Shown here: positions 54,058 to 62,313 of the stretch, piece by piece
Position numbering within the stretch: the stretch's first letter is position 1
Layout of the letters: every line of letters starts with the position of its first letter
Assembly (NCBI GenBank): GCA_022705325.1
Contig: JAKJER010000037.1
Coordinates: forward strand, 1-62,313
Direction: 5' to 3'
DNA length: 62,313 nt
From: Planctomycetota bacterium
Lineage (GTDB): Bacteria > Planctomycetota > Phycisphaerae > SM23-33
Notes under the pieces: model-generated
The model's database searches: none
What the model saw: the letters and a program-made list of their open reading frames with translations, nothing else
Told to the model about the DNA's origin: nothing
Program-made: the position numbers and the translations under genes

Positions 54058-55413
54058 ATGTCATCCTCGACAGTCTCCGCAATCCCCGGCAAGGGCACGT
54101 TCCGGCGAGGCGTTCATCCGCCGGAGGGAAAACAGTACGCCGCCAACTGTCCCATCGAGATTCTTCCGCCGCCGGCGCAAGTGGTCCTGCCCCTGCTGCA
54201 GCATACCGGGGCGCCCTGCCAGCCGACGGTCAAGATGAAGGAGAAGGTGGCCCTCGGCCAGCAGATCGCCAACGCCGATGCGTTCGTGTCGGCCCCCATC
54301 CACGCGTCGATCAGCGGCGTGGTGCAGAAGGACTCGGTGACCACGCTGCCCAACGCGCGGCACGTCAAGACCCTGCCCATCGTCGCAGAGGGCGAGCAGC
54401 TCAGCGGGCAGGCCCTGTGGGACGACCTCTACGGAGGCGACTGGTCGCTGAAGGACCTCGAAAGCCGCGACCCCAAGGCGATCGTGTCCGCCGTCCGCGA
54501 GGCGGGCATCGTGGGCCAGGGCGGGGCGGCCTTCCCCACACACGTCAAGCTCGTCCGCAACCCGGCCAAGCCCATCGACGTCATCCTTGTTAACGGCTGC
54601 GAGTGCGAACCGTACCTCACCGCCGACTACCGCCTGATGCTCGAGGCCCCCCAGCCGATCCTGGCGGGGGCGTTGCTGGCCGCCCACGCCGCCGGCGCCC
54701 GCCAGATCTACATCGCCATCGAGGACAACAAGCCCCAGGCCATCGAGAAACTCAGCCAGGCCGCCGAGGGCACCGGCGTGCAGGTGGCCGTCCTGCACAC
54801 CAAGTACCCCATGGGCGGCGAGAAGCAGACGATCCTGGCCCTGCTGGGCCGGACCGTGCCCACCGGCGGGCTGCCCCTGGACGTGGGCGTGGTCGTGATG
54901 AACGTGGCCACGGCGGCCGCCGTCGCGCGGGCCGTGCTGCGGGGCAAGCCGCTGACGCATCGCGTGGTCACCGTCAGCGGCGCGGGCATCGCCCGCCCGG
55001 CCAACCTGCTGACGCCCATCGGCGTGAGCTACCGCGAGTTGATCGACCACTGCGGCGGGTTCAGGAGCCGGACGGCGCGGGCCGTGGCCGGCGGGCCCAT
55101 GATGGGCCAGGCCCTGGGCGACCTGGACGCGCCGGTGACCAAGGGCACCAGCGGGATCACCGTCCTGACCGAGGAGGACGTGCGGGCGGCCCAGGAGACC
55201 GCCTGCGTTCGCTGCGGGCGGTGCGTGGACGTCTGCCCGCTGAACCTCGTGCCGACCAAGCTGGCCCTGGCCTCGCGGGCCGAGGACTGGGACCTCTGCC
55301 GAAAGTACCATCTGATGGCCTGCATGGAGTGCGGCTGCTGCGCGTACGTCTGCCCGGCGGGCATTCCCCTGGCGCAGCTCATCCGCACGGGAAAGGCCAA
55401 GCTGCCGCGATAG
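54058..55413 (+). CDS. rnfC: Rnf complex subunit C
   Basis: A 451-residue membrane-associated subunit that takes part in electron transfer between ferredoxin and NAD. The N-terminal region has FRRGVHPPEGKQYAA. A central NAD/FMN-binding region includes REAGIVGQGGAAFPTHVKL and NGCECEPYLTADYRLM. A SLBB-type region follows, then two [4Fe-4S] motifs: CVRCGRCVDVCP and CMECGCCAYVCP. The length is that of compact clostridial-type RnfC, without the long C-terminal repeats of proteobacterial copies. The gene order C-D-G-E-A-B is that of Acetobacterium and other anaerobes. Confidence 0.95.
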   Translation: MSSSTVSAIPGKGTFRRGVHPPEGKQYAANCPIEILPPPAQVVLPLLQHTGAPCQPTVKMKEKVALGQQIANADAFVSAPIHASISGVVQKDSVTTLPNARHVKTLPIVAEGEQLSGQALWDDLYGGDWSLKDLESRDPKAIVSAVREAGIVGQGGAAFPTHVKLVRNPAKPIDVILVNGCECEPYLTADYRLMLEAPQPILAGALLAAHAAGARQIYIAIEDNKPQAIEKLSQAAEGTGVQVAVLHTKYPMGGEKQTILALLGRTVPTGGLPLDVGVVVMNVATAAAVARAVLRGKPLTHRVVTVSGAGIARPANLLTPIGVSYRELIDHCGGFRSRTARAVAGGPMMGQALGDLDAPVTKGTSGITVLTEEDVRAAQETACVRCGRCVDVCPLNLVPTKLALASRAEDWDLCRKYHLMACMECGCCAYVCPAGIPLAQLIRTGKAKLPR

Positions 55414-55476
55414 GATTGCGGCCCGAAGGGCCGGCCCCAAGGGTCCGGACTGGAAGACAACGAGAAGAAGCTACTC

Positions 55477-56466
55477 ATGGAACAGGTAATCGAGAGTGAA
55501 CCTTCAGCCCCGGTCGTGCTGCACGTCTCGCCGGGTCCGCACGTGCACAGCCGCTCGCTGAGCACGCGGCGGATGATGCTGGACGTGCTGATCGCCCTGG
55601 CGCCCGTGCTGGTGGCGGCGATCGCCGTCTTCCGCTTGTACGCCCTGATGCAGGTGGGCATTTGCGTCGCGTCCTGTCTGGCCTTCGAGTGGCTGTTCGC
55701 GGCCATGCGGGGCCGGCGGGCCGCCCTGGACGACGGCTCGGCCGCCGTCACCGGCGTGATCCTGGGCCTGTCCCTGCCGTGGTCCGCCCCGTGGTACGTG
55801 GCCCTCATCGGCGGGATGACCGCCATCGGACTGGGCAAGGCGTGCTTCGGCGGGCTCGGGCAGAACATCTTCAACCCGGCGATGGTGGGGCGGGCGTTCG
55901 TGATGATGTCCTTCCCCGCCATGGGGGCCAAGGCGTATATCGGCTCGGCCTTCGACGTGGTCAGCCAGGCCACGCCGCTCTCGGCCGCCAAGACCCACAC
56001 CGCCTTCGCCGACCTGTGGGTGCTGTTCATCGGCAACCACAACGGCTCGCTGGGCGAGGTCAGCGCGGTGGCCTGCCTGGTCGGCGGAATCTACCTGTGC
56101 GTGCGACGGACGGCCTCGTGGGAGATCCCGGTGGCCGCCATCCTGTCGGTGGCGCTGTTCGGGGGCATCGGCAACCTGATGTACCCGGCCAACGCGTGGA
56201 CGGTGGCCCACCACCTGCTGAGCGGGGCGCTGCTGTTCGGTGCGTTCTACATCGCCACCGATCCGGTCTCCAGCCCGCTGACGCCCCCGGGCAAGTGGAT
56301 CTTCGGCGCGGCCCTGGGCGGACTGGTGGTGCTCATCCGCGTGTTCACCAACTACCCCGAGGGCGTCATGTTCGCGGTGCTGATCATGAACGCCGTGGTC
56401 CCGCTGATCAACCGCTGGACCATCCCCACGCCCGTGGGCGGGCCCTGGAAGCCGGCGAAGAAATGA
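55477..56466 (+). CDS. rnfD: Rnf complex subunit D
   Basis: A 329-residue integral membrane subunit with about nine hydrophobic helices (for example MMLDVLIALAPVLVAAIAVF and GVILGLSLPWSAPWYVALIG). NIFNPAMVGRAFVMMSFP and the SQATPL segment correspond to the conserved region where FMN is bound covalently to Thr in NqrB/RnfD. It is part of the ion-translocating membrane core. Confidence 0.95.
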   Translation: MEQVIESEPSAPVVLHVSPGPHVHSRSLSTRRMMLDVLIALAPVLVAAIAVFRLYALMQVGICVASCLAFEWLFAAMRGRRAALDDGSAAVTGVILGLSLPWSAPWYVALIGGMTAIGLGKACFGGLGQNIFNPAMVGRAFVMMSFPAMGAKAYIGSAFDVVSQATPLSAAKTHTAFADLWVLFIGNHNGSLGEVSAVACLVGGIYLCVRRTASWEIPVAAILSVALFGGIGNLMYPANAWTVAHHLLSGALLFGAFYIATDPVSSPLTPPGKWIFGAALGGLVVLIRVFTNYPEGVMFAVLIMNAVVPLINRWTIPTPVGGPWKPAKK

Positions 56467-56485
56467 CGGCGACGGAAAGCAGACC

Positions 56486-57130
56486 ATGAAGAAATACATA
56501 GCAGACGCCTGGCTGGTGATCGTGCTGGGGCTGGCCTTCGGGGCCGCCCTGGCCGGCGTCCAGATGGGCCTGGGCCCGGTCATCTACCAGAACAAGCTCA
56601 ACGAGGCCCTCTCGCGGATCCCCGCCCTGGTGCCGCACGCCGTCCAGCCGGACCTGATGAAGGTCTCGCCCGACCAGGTCATGCTCCGCGAGGCCGGCAG
56701 CACCATCTACTACGCCCGCGACGAAAAGGGCAGACAGGTGGGCTGGGTCATCCAGGCCGCCGGGCAGGGCTTCGCCGATCGCATCGAAGTGCTCATCGGC
56801 GTCAGTGAGGATGTCAGCCTGATCACCGGGCTGTACGTGCTGGACCACAAGGAATCGCCCGGCTACGGCGACCGCATCGCCACGCCCGAGTACCAGGATC
56901 CGTTCAACAAGGGCAAGGTCGTGGGCGGCGAGCTCAGGCGGCTGCGGACCGATCAGCCCCTGAAGGTGACGCCCGAGAAGACCGACAGCCTGCACGAGGT
57001 GAAGGCCCTGACGGGCGCGACGATCTCGTCCGAGTCGGTCGCGGCGATCGTCAACGACGCGATGGCCAAGGTCAAGCCCGCCCTGCGGGCGCGGGCGGCC
57101 GCCGGGCAGCCTGTCTCGGGAGGCAACTAA
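56486..57130 (+). CDS. rnfG: Rnf complex subunit G (FMN-binding)
   Basis: A 214-residue protein with one N-terminal membrane helix (AWLVIVLGLAFGAALAGVQM) and a periplasmic FMN-binding domain. ESPGYGDRIATPEYQDPF and the flavinylation site LTGATISSESV are visible; FMN is attached to the Thr of GATISS by ApbE, whose gene is not in this window. It passes electrons within the Rnf complex. Confidence 0.95.
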   Translation: MKKYIADAWLVIVLGLAFGAALAGVQMGLGPVIYQNKLNEALSRIPALVPHAVQPDLMKVSPDQVMLREAGSTIYYARDEKGRQVGWVIQAAGQGFADRIEVLIGVSEDVSLITGLYVLDHKESPGYGDRIATPEYQDPFNKGKVVGGELRRLRTDQPLKVTPEKTDSLHEVKALTGATISSESVAAIVNDAMAKVKPALRARAAAGQPVSGGN

Positions 57131-57131
57131 C

Positions 57132-57815
57132 ATGGCCAACGCACTACCCACTGTCGGCCAGCGGTTCACCAACGGGCTGTTCAGCGAGAACCCGACCTTC
57201 CGCCAGATCCTGGGCATCTGCCCCACGCTGGCGGTCACCTACAGCGTAGCCAGCGCATTGACGATGGCCGGCGCGGTGACCTTCGTGCTGGTCTGCTCGG
57301 CGATCCTGATCAGCCAGATCCGCCATCTGCTCAAGCCGCACCTGCGGATCCTGGTCTTCACGCTGACCATCGCGGTCTTCGTCACCATCGCCGACCGGCT
57401 CGTCGCCGCCTTCCTCTACGACATGAGCAAGCAGCTCGGGCCCTACATCCCGCTGATCATCGTCAACTGCATCATCATCGCCCGCTGCGAGATCTGCTTC
57501 TCCAAGCAGGGCCTGGTGCCGGCGATCGGCGACGCCCTGGGCCAGGCCGGCGGGCACACGCTGGGCCTGCTCGCCATCGCCTCCACCCGCGAGATCCTGG
57601 GCAAGGGCACCTGGGGCGGCATGAGCGTGCTGGGCGACTCCTGGCCCGCCTGGGGCGTGCTGGCGGCGGCCCCGGGCGCCTTCCTCACGCTGGGCCTGCT
57701 GCTGGCACTGGTCAACCACCTGACCGACAAGCAGGCCAAGCCCATGTGGCCTTTCGGGGCCCTGTTCAACCTCCTGGGGCGAAAGCGCCAAGTCGCCCCC
57801 GTGCGGGAGAAGTAA
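57132..57815 (+). CDS. rnfE: Rnf complex subunit E
   Basis: A 227-residue membrane subunit of the NqrD/RnfE family. It has the opening FTNGLFSENPTFRQILGICP, six hydrophobic segments, and ARCEICFSKQ, where most members have RAE-type residues; the extra Cys pair is unusual. With RnfA it forms the membrane-embedded iron-sulfur site in the family. It begins one base after the rnfG stop codon. Confidence 0.93.
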   Translation: MANALPTVGQRFTNGLFSENPTFRQILGICPTLAVTYSVASALTMAGAVTFVLVCSAILISQIRHLLKPHLRILVFTLTIAVFVTIADRLVAAFLYDMSKQLGPYIPLIIVNCIIIARCEICFSKQGLVPAIGDALGQAGGHTLGLLAIASTREILGKGTWGGMSVLGDSWPAWGVLAAAPGAFLTLGLLLALVNHLTDKQAKPMWPFGALFNLLGRKRQVAPVREK

Positions 57816-57818
57816 CAC

Positions 57819-58610
57819 ATGCTCGACTATCTGCGGATCATCATCCTGATGGCCGTCAGCACGGCCCTCATCAACAACATGATCTTCCACTACTTCGTCG
57901 GCCTGTGCCCCTTCATCGGGGTCAGCCGGCGGGTGGACATGGCCTTCGGCATGGGCATGGCCGTCATGTTCGTGGTCACGGTGGCCGCCAGCCTGAGCTG
58001 GACCGTCACCTACTACATCACCTCGCCCGGGGCGCCGCTGTCCCAGGCGATCTACAACCTGGTCTATCCCGGCTCGACCACGCTGGTGGACCTGTCCATC
58101 CTCAACTACGTGGTGTACATCTTCCTGATCGCCTCGGCCGTCCAGCTCGTCGAGATGTACGTCCGCAAGTTCTTCCCGCCGCTGTACAAGGCCTTCGGCG
58201 TCTTCCTGCCGCTGATCACCACCAACTGCCTGATCCTCTTCGTCTGCCTGGAGGTGGCCAAGCACATCGGGCCCGAGGTCGCCAGGGACGCCCTCTGGCG
58301 CCTGGACCACACGATGATCTACGCCATCACCGCCGGGCTGGGCTTCACCATCGCCATCGTCATCATGGCCGGCATCCGCGAGGAGCTTGACCACGCCGAC
58401 GTGCCCAGGGCCCTCCGCGGCCCGGGCATCACGCTGGTCATCACCGGCATCCTGGCCCTCGCGTTCATGGGCCTGCTGGGCATGGACCGCAAGCTGGCCG
58501 ACCTTTTCGCCAAGCCCGCCGAGAACACCGCGACCCGACTGGTCGCCAGCCCCGACGCCGCCGGCCAGCCCAACCCGGCCGCCCGGGCCGCCAACCAAGA
58601 CGCCAAGTAA
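57819..58610 (+). CDS. rnfA: Rnf complex subunit A with long C-terminal extension
   Basis: A 263-residue membrane subunit of the NqrE/RnfA family. It has NNMIFHYFVGLCPFIGVSRR, with the conserved Cys near residue 28, and TTNCLILFVCLEVAK, with the second Cys site. The usual length is about 190 residues; here the protein continues for roughly 60 residues after the last membrane helix, with a hydrophilic tail rich in Ala, Pro and Asn. The function of the tail is unknown. Confidence 0.92.
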   Translation: MLDYLRIIILMAVSTALINNMIFHYFVGLCPFIGVSRRVDMAFGMGMAVMFVVTVAASLSWTVTYYITSPGAPLSQAIYNLVYPGSTTLVDLSILNYVVYIFLIASAVQLVEMYVRKFFPPLYKAFGVFLPLITTNCLILFVCLEVAKHIGPEVARDALWRLDHTMIYAITAGLGFTIAIVIMAGIREELDHADVPRALRGPGITLVITGILALAFMGLLGMDRKLADLFAKPAENTATRLVASPDAAGQPNPAARAANQDAK

Positions 58611-58634
58611 CGACGCGAGAACACGGATACCGCT

Positions 58635-59546
58635 ATGCTCATTCTGATCATCCTGGCCGGCTCGACGATGCTCCTGCTGACGGTGCTGGCCGGCTACGTC
58701 CTGGGCTGGGCCAACAAGGCCTTCCACGTCCACGTCGACCCCAAGCTCGAACAGTTGCAGGCCGCCCTGCCCGGGGCCAACTGCGGCGGCTGCGGATACG
58801 TCGGATGCAACGACTACGCCGCCGGCGTGTTCAACGGCGAGGTCGCGGTCAACAAGTGCACCGTCGGCGGAGGCGCCTGTGCCGAGACGCTCGCCCGCAT
58901 CATGGGTGTCGAGGTCCAGCAGAGCTGGCCCTTCCGCGCGGTCGTCCACTGCGGGGCCTCCACCGAGCAGCGACTCAAACGAAACCCGTACCAGGGCGAG
59001 CGCACCTGCGCTGCCGCCAACCTCGTCGCCGGCGTGCAGGGCTGCACCTACGGCTGCATGGGCATGGGCGACTGCGAACGCTCCTGCTCCTTCGACGCCA
59101 TCCACGTCGTCGACGGCCTGGCCAGAGTGGACTACGACAAGTGCACCGGCTGCGGGGCCTGCGAGCGGGCCTGCCCCAGGCACGTCATCACCATGGTCCC
59201 CTTCAAGGCCGAGCGGATGCTCGTCGTCGCCTGCTCCAACAAGGACTTCGGCAAGGACGTCAAGGCCGTCTGCAAGGTCGGCTGCATGGGCTGCAAGGCC
59301 TGCGAGCGGGCCACCGCCGGACTGATCAAGGTCACCGACAACATCCCCAGCGTCGACTACGACAAGTACGACCCCGCCAAGTTCCACGACGTCGAGGTCG
59401 CCTTCACCAAGTGCCCCATGAAGCGGCTGGTCTTCCTGGGCCGCCCCAGCGAGAAAGACCTGGCCGCCGTCGCCGAGCAGGACGTGCCCGTCGTCGTCAC
59501 CCCGGATCCCCAGACCACCGTCGACAAGACCGAGTGGCACGGGTAG
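58635..59546 (+). CDS. rnfB: Rnf complex subunit B (ferredoxin-like electron entry)
   Basis: A 303-residue protein with one N-terminal membrane helix (ILIILAGSTMLLLTVLAGYV), then an iron-sulfur domain ANCGGCGYVGCNDYA and further clusters: CTYGCMGMGDCERSC, CTGCGACERACP and CKVGCMGCKACER. It accepts electrons from ferredoxin at the cytoplasmic side. It is the last gene of the operon; a GC-rich hairpin follows at 59586-59608. Confidence 0.95.
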   Translation: MLILIILAGSTMLLLTVLAGYVLGWANKAFHVHVDPKLEQLQAALPGANCGGCGYVGCNDYAAGVFNGEVAVNKCTVGGGACAETLARIMGVEVQQSWPFRAVVHCGASTEQRLKRNPYQGERTCAAANLVAGVQGCTYGCMGMGDCERSCSFDAIHVVDGLARVDYDKCTGCGACERACPRHVITMVPFKAERMLVVACSNKDFGKDVKAVCKVGCMGCKACERATAGLIKVTDNIPSVDYDKYDPAKFHDVEVAFTKCPMKRLVFLGRPSEKDLAAVAEQDVPVVVTPDPQTTVDKTEWHG

Positions 59547-59585
59547 TCATTGACCATTGCCCATTGACCATTGAAGACCCTCGCG

Positions 59586-59608
59586 CCCCCGGGATCAGTG
59601 CCCGGGGG
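59586..59608 (+). terminator. Possible terminator of the rnf operon
   Basis: CCCCCGGG and CCCGGGGG form a perfect 8-bp stem with a 7-base loop, 40 bases after the rnfB stop. No T-run follows, so it may instead be a palindromic repeat. Just before it, CCATTGCCCATTGACCATTG (59553-59572) is a short direct-repeat run of CATTGACC type. Confidence 0.45.
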
Positions 59609-59609
59609 T

Positions 59610-59984
59610 GCTGCTTTGGGGGCCCAATGTCCCATTTCTGCGGAAATCGCAGTTGCCTCCAGGACGGGATGCAGTGTTCTTATCTCTTTCGTTTTCAGGT
59701 AATTATGACTAAATAGGAAATATGAGAAAGATTGTAATAATCCTAAATGTAGGCGCAGGAACGGGACATCGGACGCCGAAATGGGACAGTGGAGCCTCCG
59801 GTTCGCCCGCGTGTCCCGGCGCACGTCGTTGGCAACGCGGAAGTTGCGCGCCCGGCCGAAAACGCGATTCCTCCTTCCGCCGGCGTCCGGGCGAGGGGCG
59901 GCAAAAGTAGATGCCCCTTGTTGCGGGCCGGCAGGATAGAATGGCGGGACTGATTTCTTTGTCATGGCAGACAGGAGATACGTA
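59610..59984. other. Intergenic region with AT-rich block
   Basis: 375 bases without a recognisable gene. The segment around 59690-59755 is markedly AT-rich compared with its surroundings and could carry a promoter for the downstream Tat-exported protein. Nothing else stands out. Confidence 0.5.
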
Positions 59985-60992
59985 ATGCACTCTGAGCGAG
60001 ACGACCTGGACCGGCGGGGGTTCCTTTCGTACGTCTGTGCCGCCGCCGCGGCAGGGGGGGCAGCCGCCACGGTCGCCCCCGCCCGGGACGCCGCCCCGGC
60101 CGAGCCCGGCAAGGTCGCCGACCCCTCCGCCAGGCCCGCCCAGCCGCTGCCCACGGGAAAGATCGGCAAGCTCGAACTCAGCCGGCTCATGCTGGGCACC
60201 AACCACATCACCTTCTACATGCACAGCCGCGACCTCCGCTACGTCGACGACCTCTCGCGGGCCTACAACAGCGACGAGAAGATCCTCGAGACCTTCGCGA
60301 CGGCCGAGGCCAACGGCATCAACACCTTCGTCACCCACCAGGACGCCAAGATCGCCGCCCTCTTCAAGCGGCACCGCGCCGGCGGCGGCAAGCTCCGCTG
60401 GGTCGTCGCCCCGTGGCTCGACGAGGACGGGCGCGTCACCGAGCCCTCGCATTATGTCCGCGTGGTGCCCAAGCTGGTCGACCAGGGCGTCGACGCCCTG
60501 TACGTGCCCGGCATGATCGCCGGCGAGATGGTCAAGAAGGGCGCCGGCCCCCAGATCGCCGACATGCTCGAGACCATCCGCGCCGCCGGCCTGCCCGCGG
60601 GCGTCGCCTGCCACGAGCTGTTCGTCGTCGAGCACTGCGAGAAGCACAAGCTGCCCGTCGACTTCTACGTCAAGACCTTCCACCACCTGCGCTACCCCAG
60701 CGCCCCCAAGCCCGAAAACATGAAGGGCGACTATGCCGAGGTCCCCGGCTACTGGTGCAGCAACCCCGACCAGACCGCCGCCTTCATGAAGACCGTCGCC
60801 AAGCCCTGGATCGCCTTCAAGGTGATGGCCGCCGGCGCCATCCCCCCGCAAGACGCCTTCCACTACGCCTACCACAACGGGGCCGACTTCATCCTGGCCG
60901 GCATGTTCGACTTCCAGATCGCCTCCGACTGCCAGATCGCCCGCGACCAGATCGCCCAGGCCGCCAAACGCCCGCGCCCCTGGTGCGCCTGA
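59985..60992 (+). CDS. Tat-exported TIM-barrel protein, aldo/keto-reductase-like
   Basis: A 335-residue protein. The start at 59985 has AGGAG about seven bases upstream and places the twin-arginine leader DRRGFLSYVCAAAAAGGAAA at 15-34. The mature part reads TGKIGKLELSRLMLGTNHI, an opening typical of aldo/keto reductases, then strands and helices of a TIM barrel (ANGINTFVTHQDAKIAALF, GVDALYVPGMIAGEM, PWIAFKVMAAGAIPPQDAF). The usual Asp-Tyr-Lys-His catalytic set is not clearly in place, so it may not be a reductase. The substrate is unknown. Confidence 0.65.
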   Translation: MHSERDDLDRRGFLSYVCAAAAAGGAAATVAPARDAAPAEPGKVADPSARPAQPLPTGKIGKLELSRLMLGTNHITFYMHSRDLRYVDDLSRAYNSDEKILETFATAEANGINTFVTHQDAKIAALFKRHRAGGGKLRWVVAPWLDEDGRVTEPSHYVRVVPKLVDQGVDALYVPGMIAGEMVKKGAGPQIADMLETIRAAGLPAGVACHELFVVEHCEKHKLPVDFYVKTFHHLRYPSAPKPENMKGDYAEVPGYWCSNPDQTAAFMKTVAKPWIAFKVMAAGAIPPQDAFHYAYHNGADFILAGMFDFQIASDCQIARDQIAQAAKRPRPWCA

Positions 60993-61011
60993 ACGCGCGC
61001 TTGTAGTGTGC

Positions 61012-61783
61012 CCCGCCTGCGGCGGGCAGGCCGTAAGGGCATCGCGGGAAGCGGCCCTCGCAGCCTGCCCGGGAAGTCCCGAGGGGACGCCAGCATGTAG
61101 CCGGGGGCGTAAGCCCCCGGAAAGCGAGTGAGAGTGTAATCAGCCCCAACGGGGCGAAAGAACCACCCGTCCCGGAACGCCTTCTTTCGACCCTTCGGGT
61201 CTCTTCCCCTTCTCCCACGCGTTCCGGGGGCTTACGCCCCCGGCTAATTGCTTTCGACCCTTCGGGTCTTCTCTGCGGAACGCTGGGGTTCCGGTGGCTT
61301 GCGCGGCCGGGCCCGTTTTGACGCCTGGCCGACCGCATTTTGCACCCCGCGCGACCGCATTTGACCCGCGGCCGACCCCATTTGGACCCCGGCCGGACAC
61401 GAAAAGCACCCGCTTCACGACGCTGTTTCTCGCCCCCTTTTGACATGCCAATGTATCCTTCAGCGCCCCGGCTGCTCCGGAAAGATGGGCGGGCGCGCGT
61501 CCGGGATCGCGCCCGCCCCCAGCCGCCTCCAGGGCCGAAGGCCCGTAATAATACAGCCCAGGCCGCAGGCCTGGGTGCTAGGCCCGCAACCCGCGCAGCC
61601 CCATCGGGGCGGCATACGTCGTGAAACACCGACGAAACGACCACCACCCGCGCCCCGCTACATCGCCATTTCGACAACCGTCCGCGCCCTGTCACTTCGC
61701 CCTTTCAGGGCTCGATTCTCACCCCGGCATGGTGATCCCGCCGCGCCCGGCGTAGCCCCAGCCGACGGTGGCGCCTCAAGATT
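61012..61783. repeat. Gene-free cluster of palindromic and tandem repeats
   Basis: About 770 bases of repeats. There is a CCTGC palindrome at 61012-61032. An element TAGCCGGGGGCG plus TAAGCCCCCGGA sits at 61098-61121 and recurs exactly inverted at 61223-61246. CAGCCCCAACGGGGCGAAAG is at 61141-61160. CTTTCGACCCTTCGGGTCT occurs near 61183 and again at 61251. About 4.5 imperfect units of 21-23 bp (GGCCGACCGCATTT core) span 61305-61400. Further palindromes lie near 61533 (GGGCCGAAGGCCC) and 61560 (CCCAGGCCGCAGGCCTGGG). No transposase gene is seen. Confidence 0.75.
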
Positions 61784-62140
61784 CTACGAATGAACCAGTC
61801 CGGGCCCGTCGAGACATGTGTCTATTGGCGTGAGATTGAGATGCAAGAACCGGAGGAGGCAATATCGCATGATTCTCTCCAGTCCAATGTAAGTGGGAGT
61901 GAGAACGAGAGCCTTTGACAACTTCCTCTGCCCCTCCAGCACAGGTCTCCCAAGCATGATTTCATTCATCAGCCAGCCATGCGGCATCATCCATAGGCCA
62001 AACCGGGCCCCCGTGTGGACATACAAGCTCCTCAGGTCATACGAAGCCGCAATACGTTTGGAGACGTTGTCCGGCTTCAGTGCTGCAAAAGGCTCACTAG
62101 CTTCTGTCTCTGCAAAGAAGTTGTCCGTTAGCAGACGCAT
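61784..62140 (-). CDS. HEPN-like (Apea type) protein, probably 5'-truncated
   Basis: 118 residues from the ATG at 62140. SYDLRSLYVHTGARFG and a late YIGLERIMRYCLLRFLHL resemble the C-terminal part of Apea-like HEPN proteins, in which the R-S-x-Y-V-H-T-G segment carries the RNase-type motif. Plausible protein sequence (ANWSSRAFSLKGRLRQIKRR) continues upstream of this ATG in the same frame until a TGA at 62225-62227, with no good start, so the true gene has probably lost its front. GC content is low compared with the rest, suggesting transfer. A role in defence or a toxin-antitoxin system is inference. Confidence 0.5.
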   Translation of the reverse strand: MRLLTDNFFAETEASEPFAALKPDNVSKRIAASYDLRSLYVHTGARFGLWMMPHGWLMNEIMLGRPVLEGQRKLSKALVLTPTYIGLERIMRYCLLRFLHLNLTPIDTCLDGPGLVHS

Positions 62141-62313
62141 GATGGTGATGACATAGCGTCTCTTTATCTGACGCAGACGTCCCTTAAGCGAGAATGCCCG
62201 CGAACTCCAGTTGGCGTTTGGGTCTCATCGCTCGTTTGTCGCTTTCCGGTTCGGGCGTGACGGCTCTACTGTACCCGGCGTGAACAAAAACGCAACCGGG
62301 CGAGCTGGTGGGC

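Noticed and set aside
61012..61783. A CRISPR array
   Set aside because: Repeats are of several different types, partly inverted, without regular spacers and without cas genes.

Overview
The window is high-GC DNA (roughly two thirds G+C by eye) from a planctomycete-like bacterium, most plausibly a Phycisphaerae-type anaerobe. This is inferred from gene content. There are three PEP-CTERM surface proteins ending in VPEPA plus a hydrophobic helix plus RRRR. There are Tat-exported sulfatases and isomerases, DUF1080 and DUF6786 proteins, hydrazine-synthase-alpha-like dihaem propeller proteins, an H-X9-DG-type pseudopilin, an Rnf complex, and many short palindromic repeats. No rRNA, tRNA, CRISPR array or complete insertion sequence was recognised.

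Layout. 1-3.5 kb: a lower-GC three-gene block on the minus strand (C5 DNA methyltransferase, double-GHKL MORC/histidine-kinase-like ATPase, truncated receiver protein) that looks like a transferred defence or epigenetic module. It abuts a 33-codon stub of a Tat-exported protein. 3.8-9.2 kb: a DUF1080 protein diverging from a frameshifted dihaem propeller/LamG protein. 9.4-19.8 kb: two giant beta-strand-repeat PEP-CTERM proteins. 19.9-32.4 kb: secreted or lipid-anchored carbohydrate-related proteins, a probable toxin-antitoxin pair, two sulfatases, a zinc-ribbon/PH-domain membrane protein and an unassigned enzyme. 32.4-38.7 kb: a candidate structured RNA, a pentapeptide-repeat potassium channel, a TPR-thioredoxin-octahaem cytochrome fusion and a third PEP-CTERM protein. 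39-46.9 kb: a Rho-N-like protein, a pseudopilin, a ceramidase-like protein, a DUF4160/DUF2442 pair, a six-hairpin glycosidase, a beta-propeller phytase and a sugar isomerase-like protein. 47-52.6 kb: a 1357-residue dihaem propeller protein fused to an FGE-like domain, and a glycosidase-type propeller. 52.8-53.5 kb: a DUF433/DUF5615 pair. 53.7-59.5 kb: an RseC-like membrane protein and rnfCDGEAB. 60-62.3 kb: a Tat-exported TIM-barrel protein, a repeat-dense gene-free stretch and a HEPN-like fragment at the edge.

How it fits together. The exported glycosidases, sulfatases, phytase and sugar-binding proteins suggest a lifestyle of degrading sulfated or phosphorylated glycans. The Rnf complex couples ferredoxin/NAD redox to an ion gradient, as expected in an anaerobe. 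The multihaem proteins imply periplasmic electron transfer of unknown purpose.

The most notable signals are the methyltransferase-GHKL-receiver operon, palindromic repeats inserted in frame inside large proteins (clearest at 47931-48020 and 50081-50104), the TPR-thioredoxin-octahaem fusion, the pentapeptide-potassium channel fusion, and a tandem double hairpin at 32700-32772. All family assignments are by reading motifs; no database search was run.
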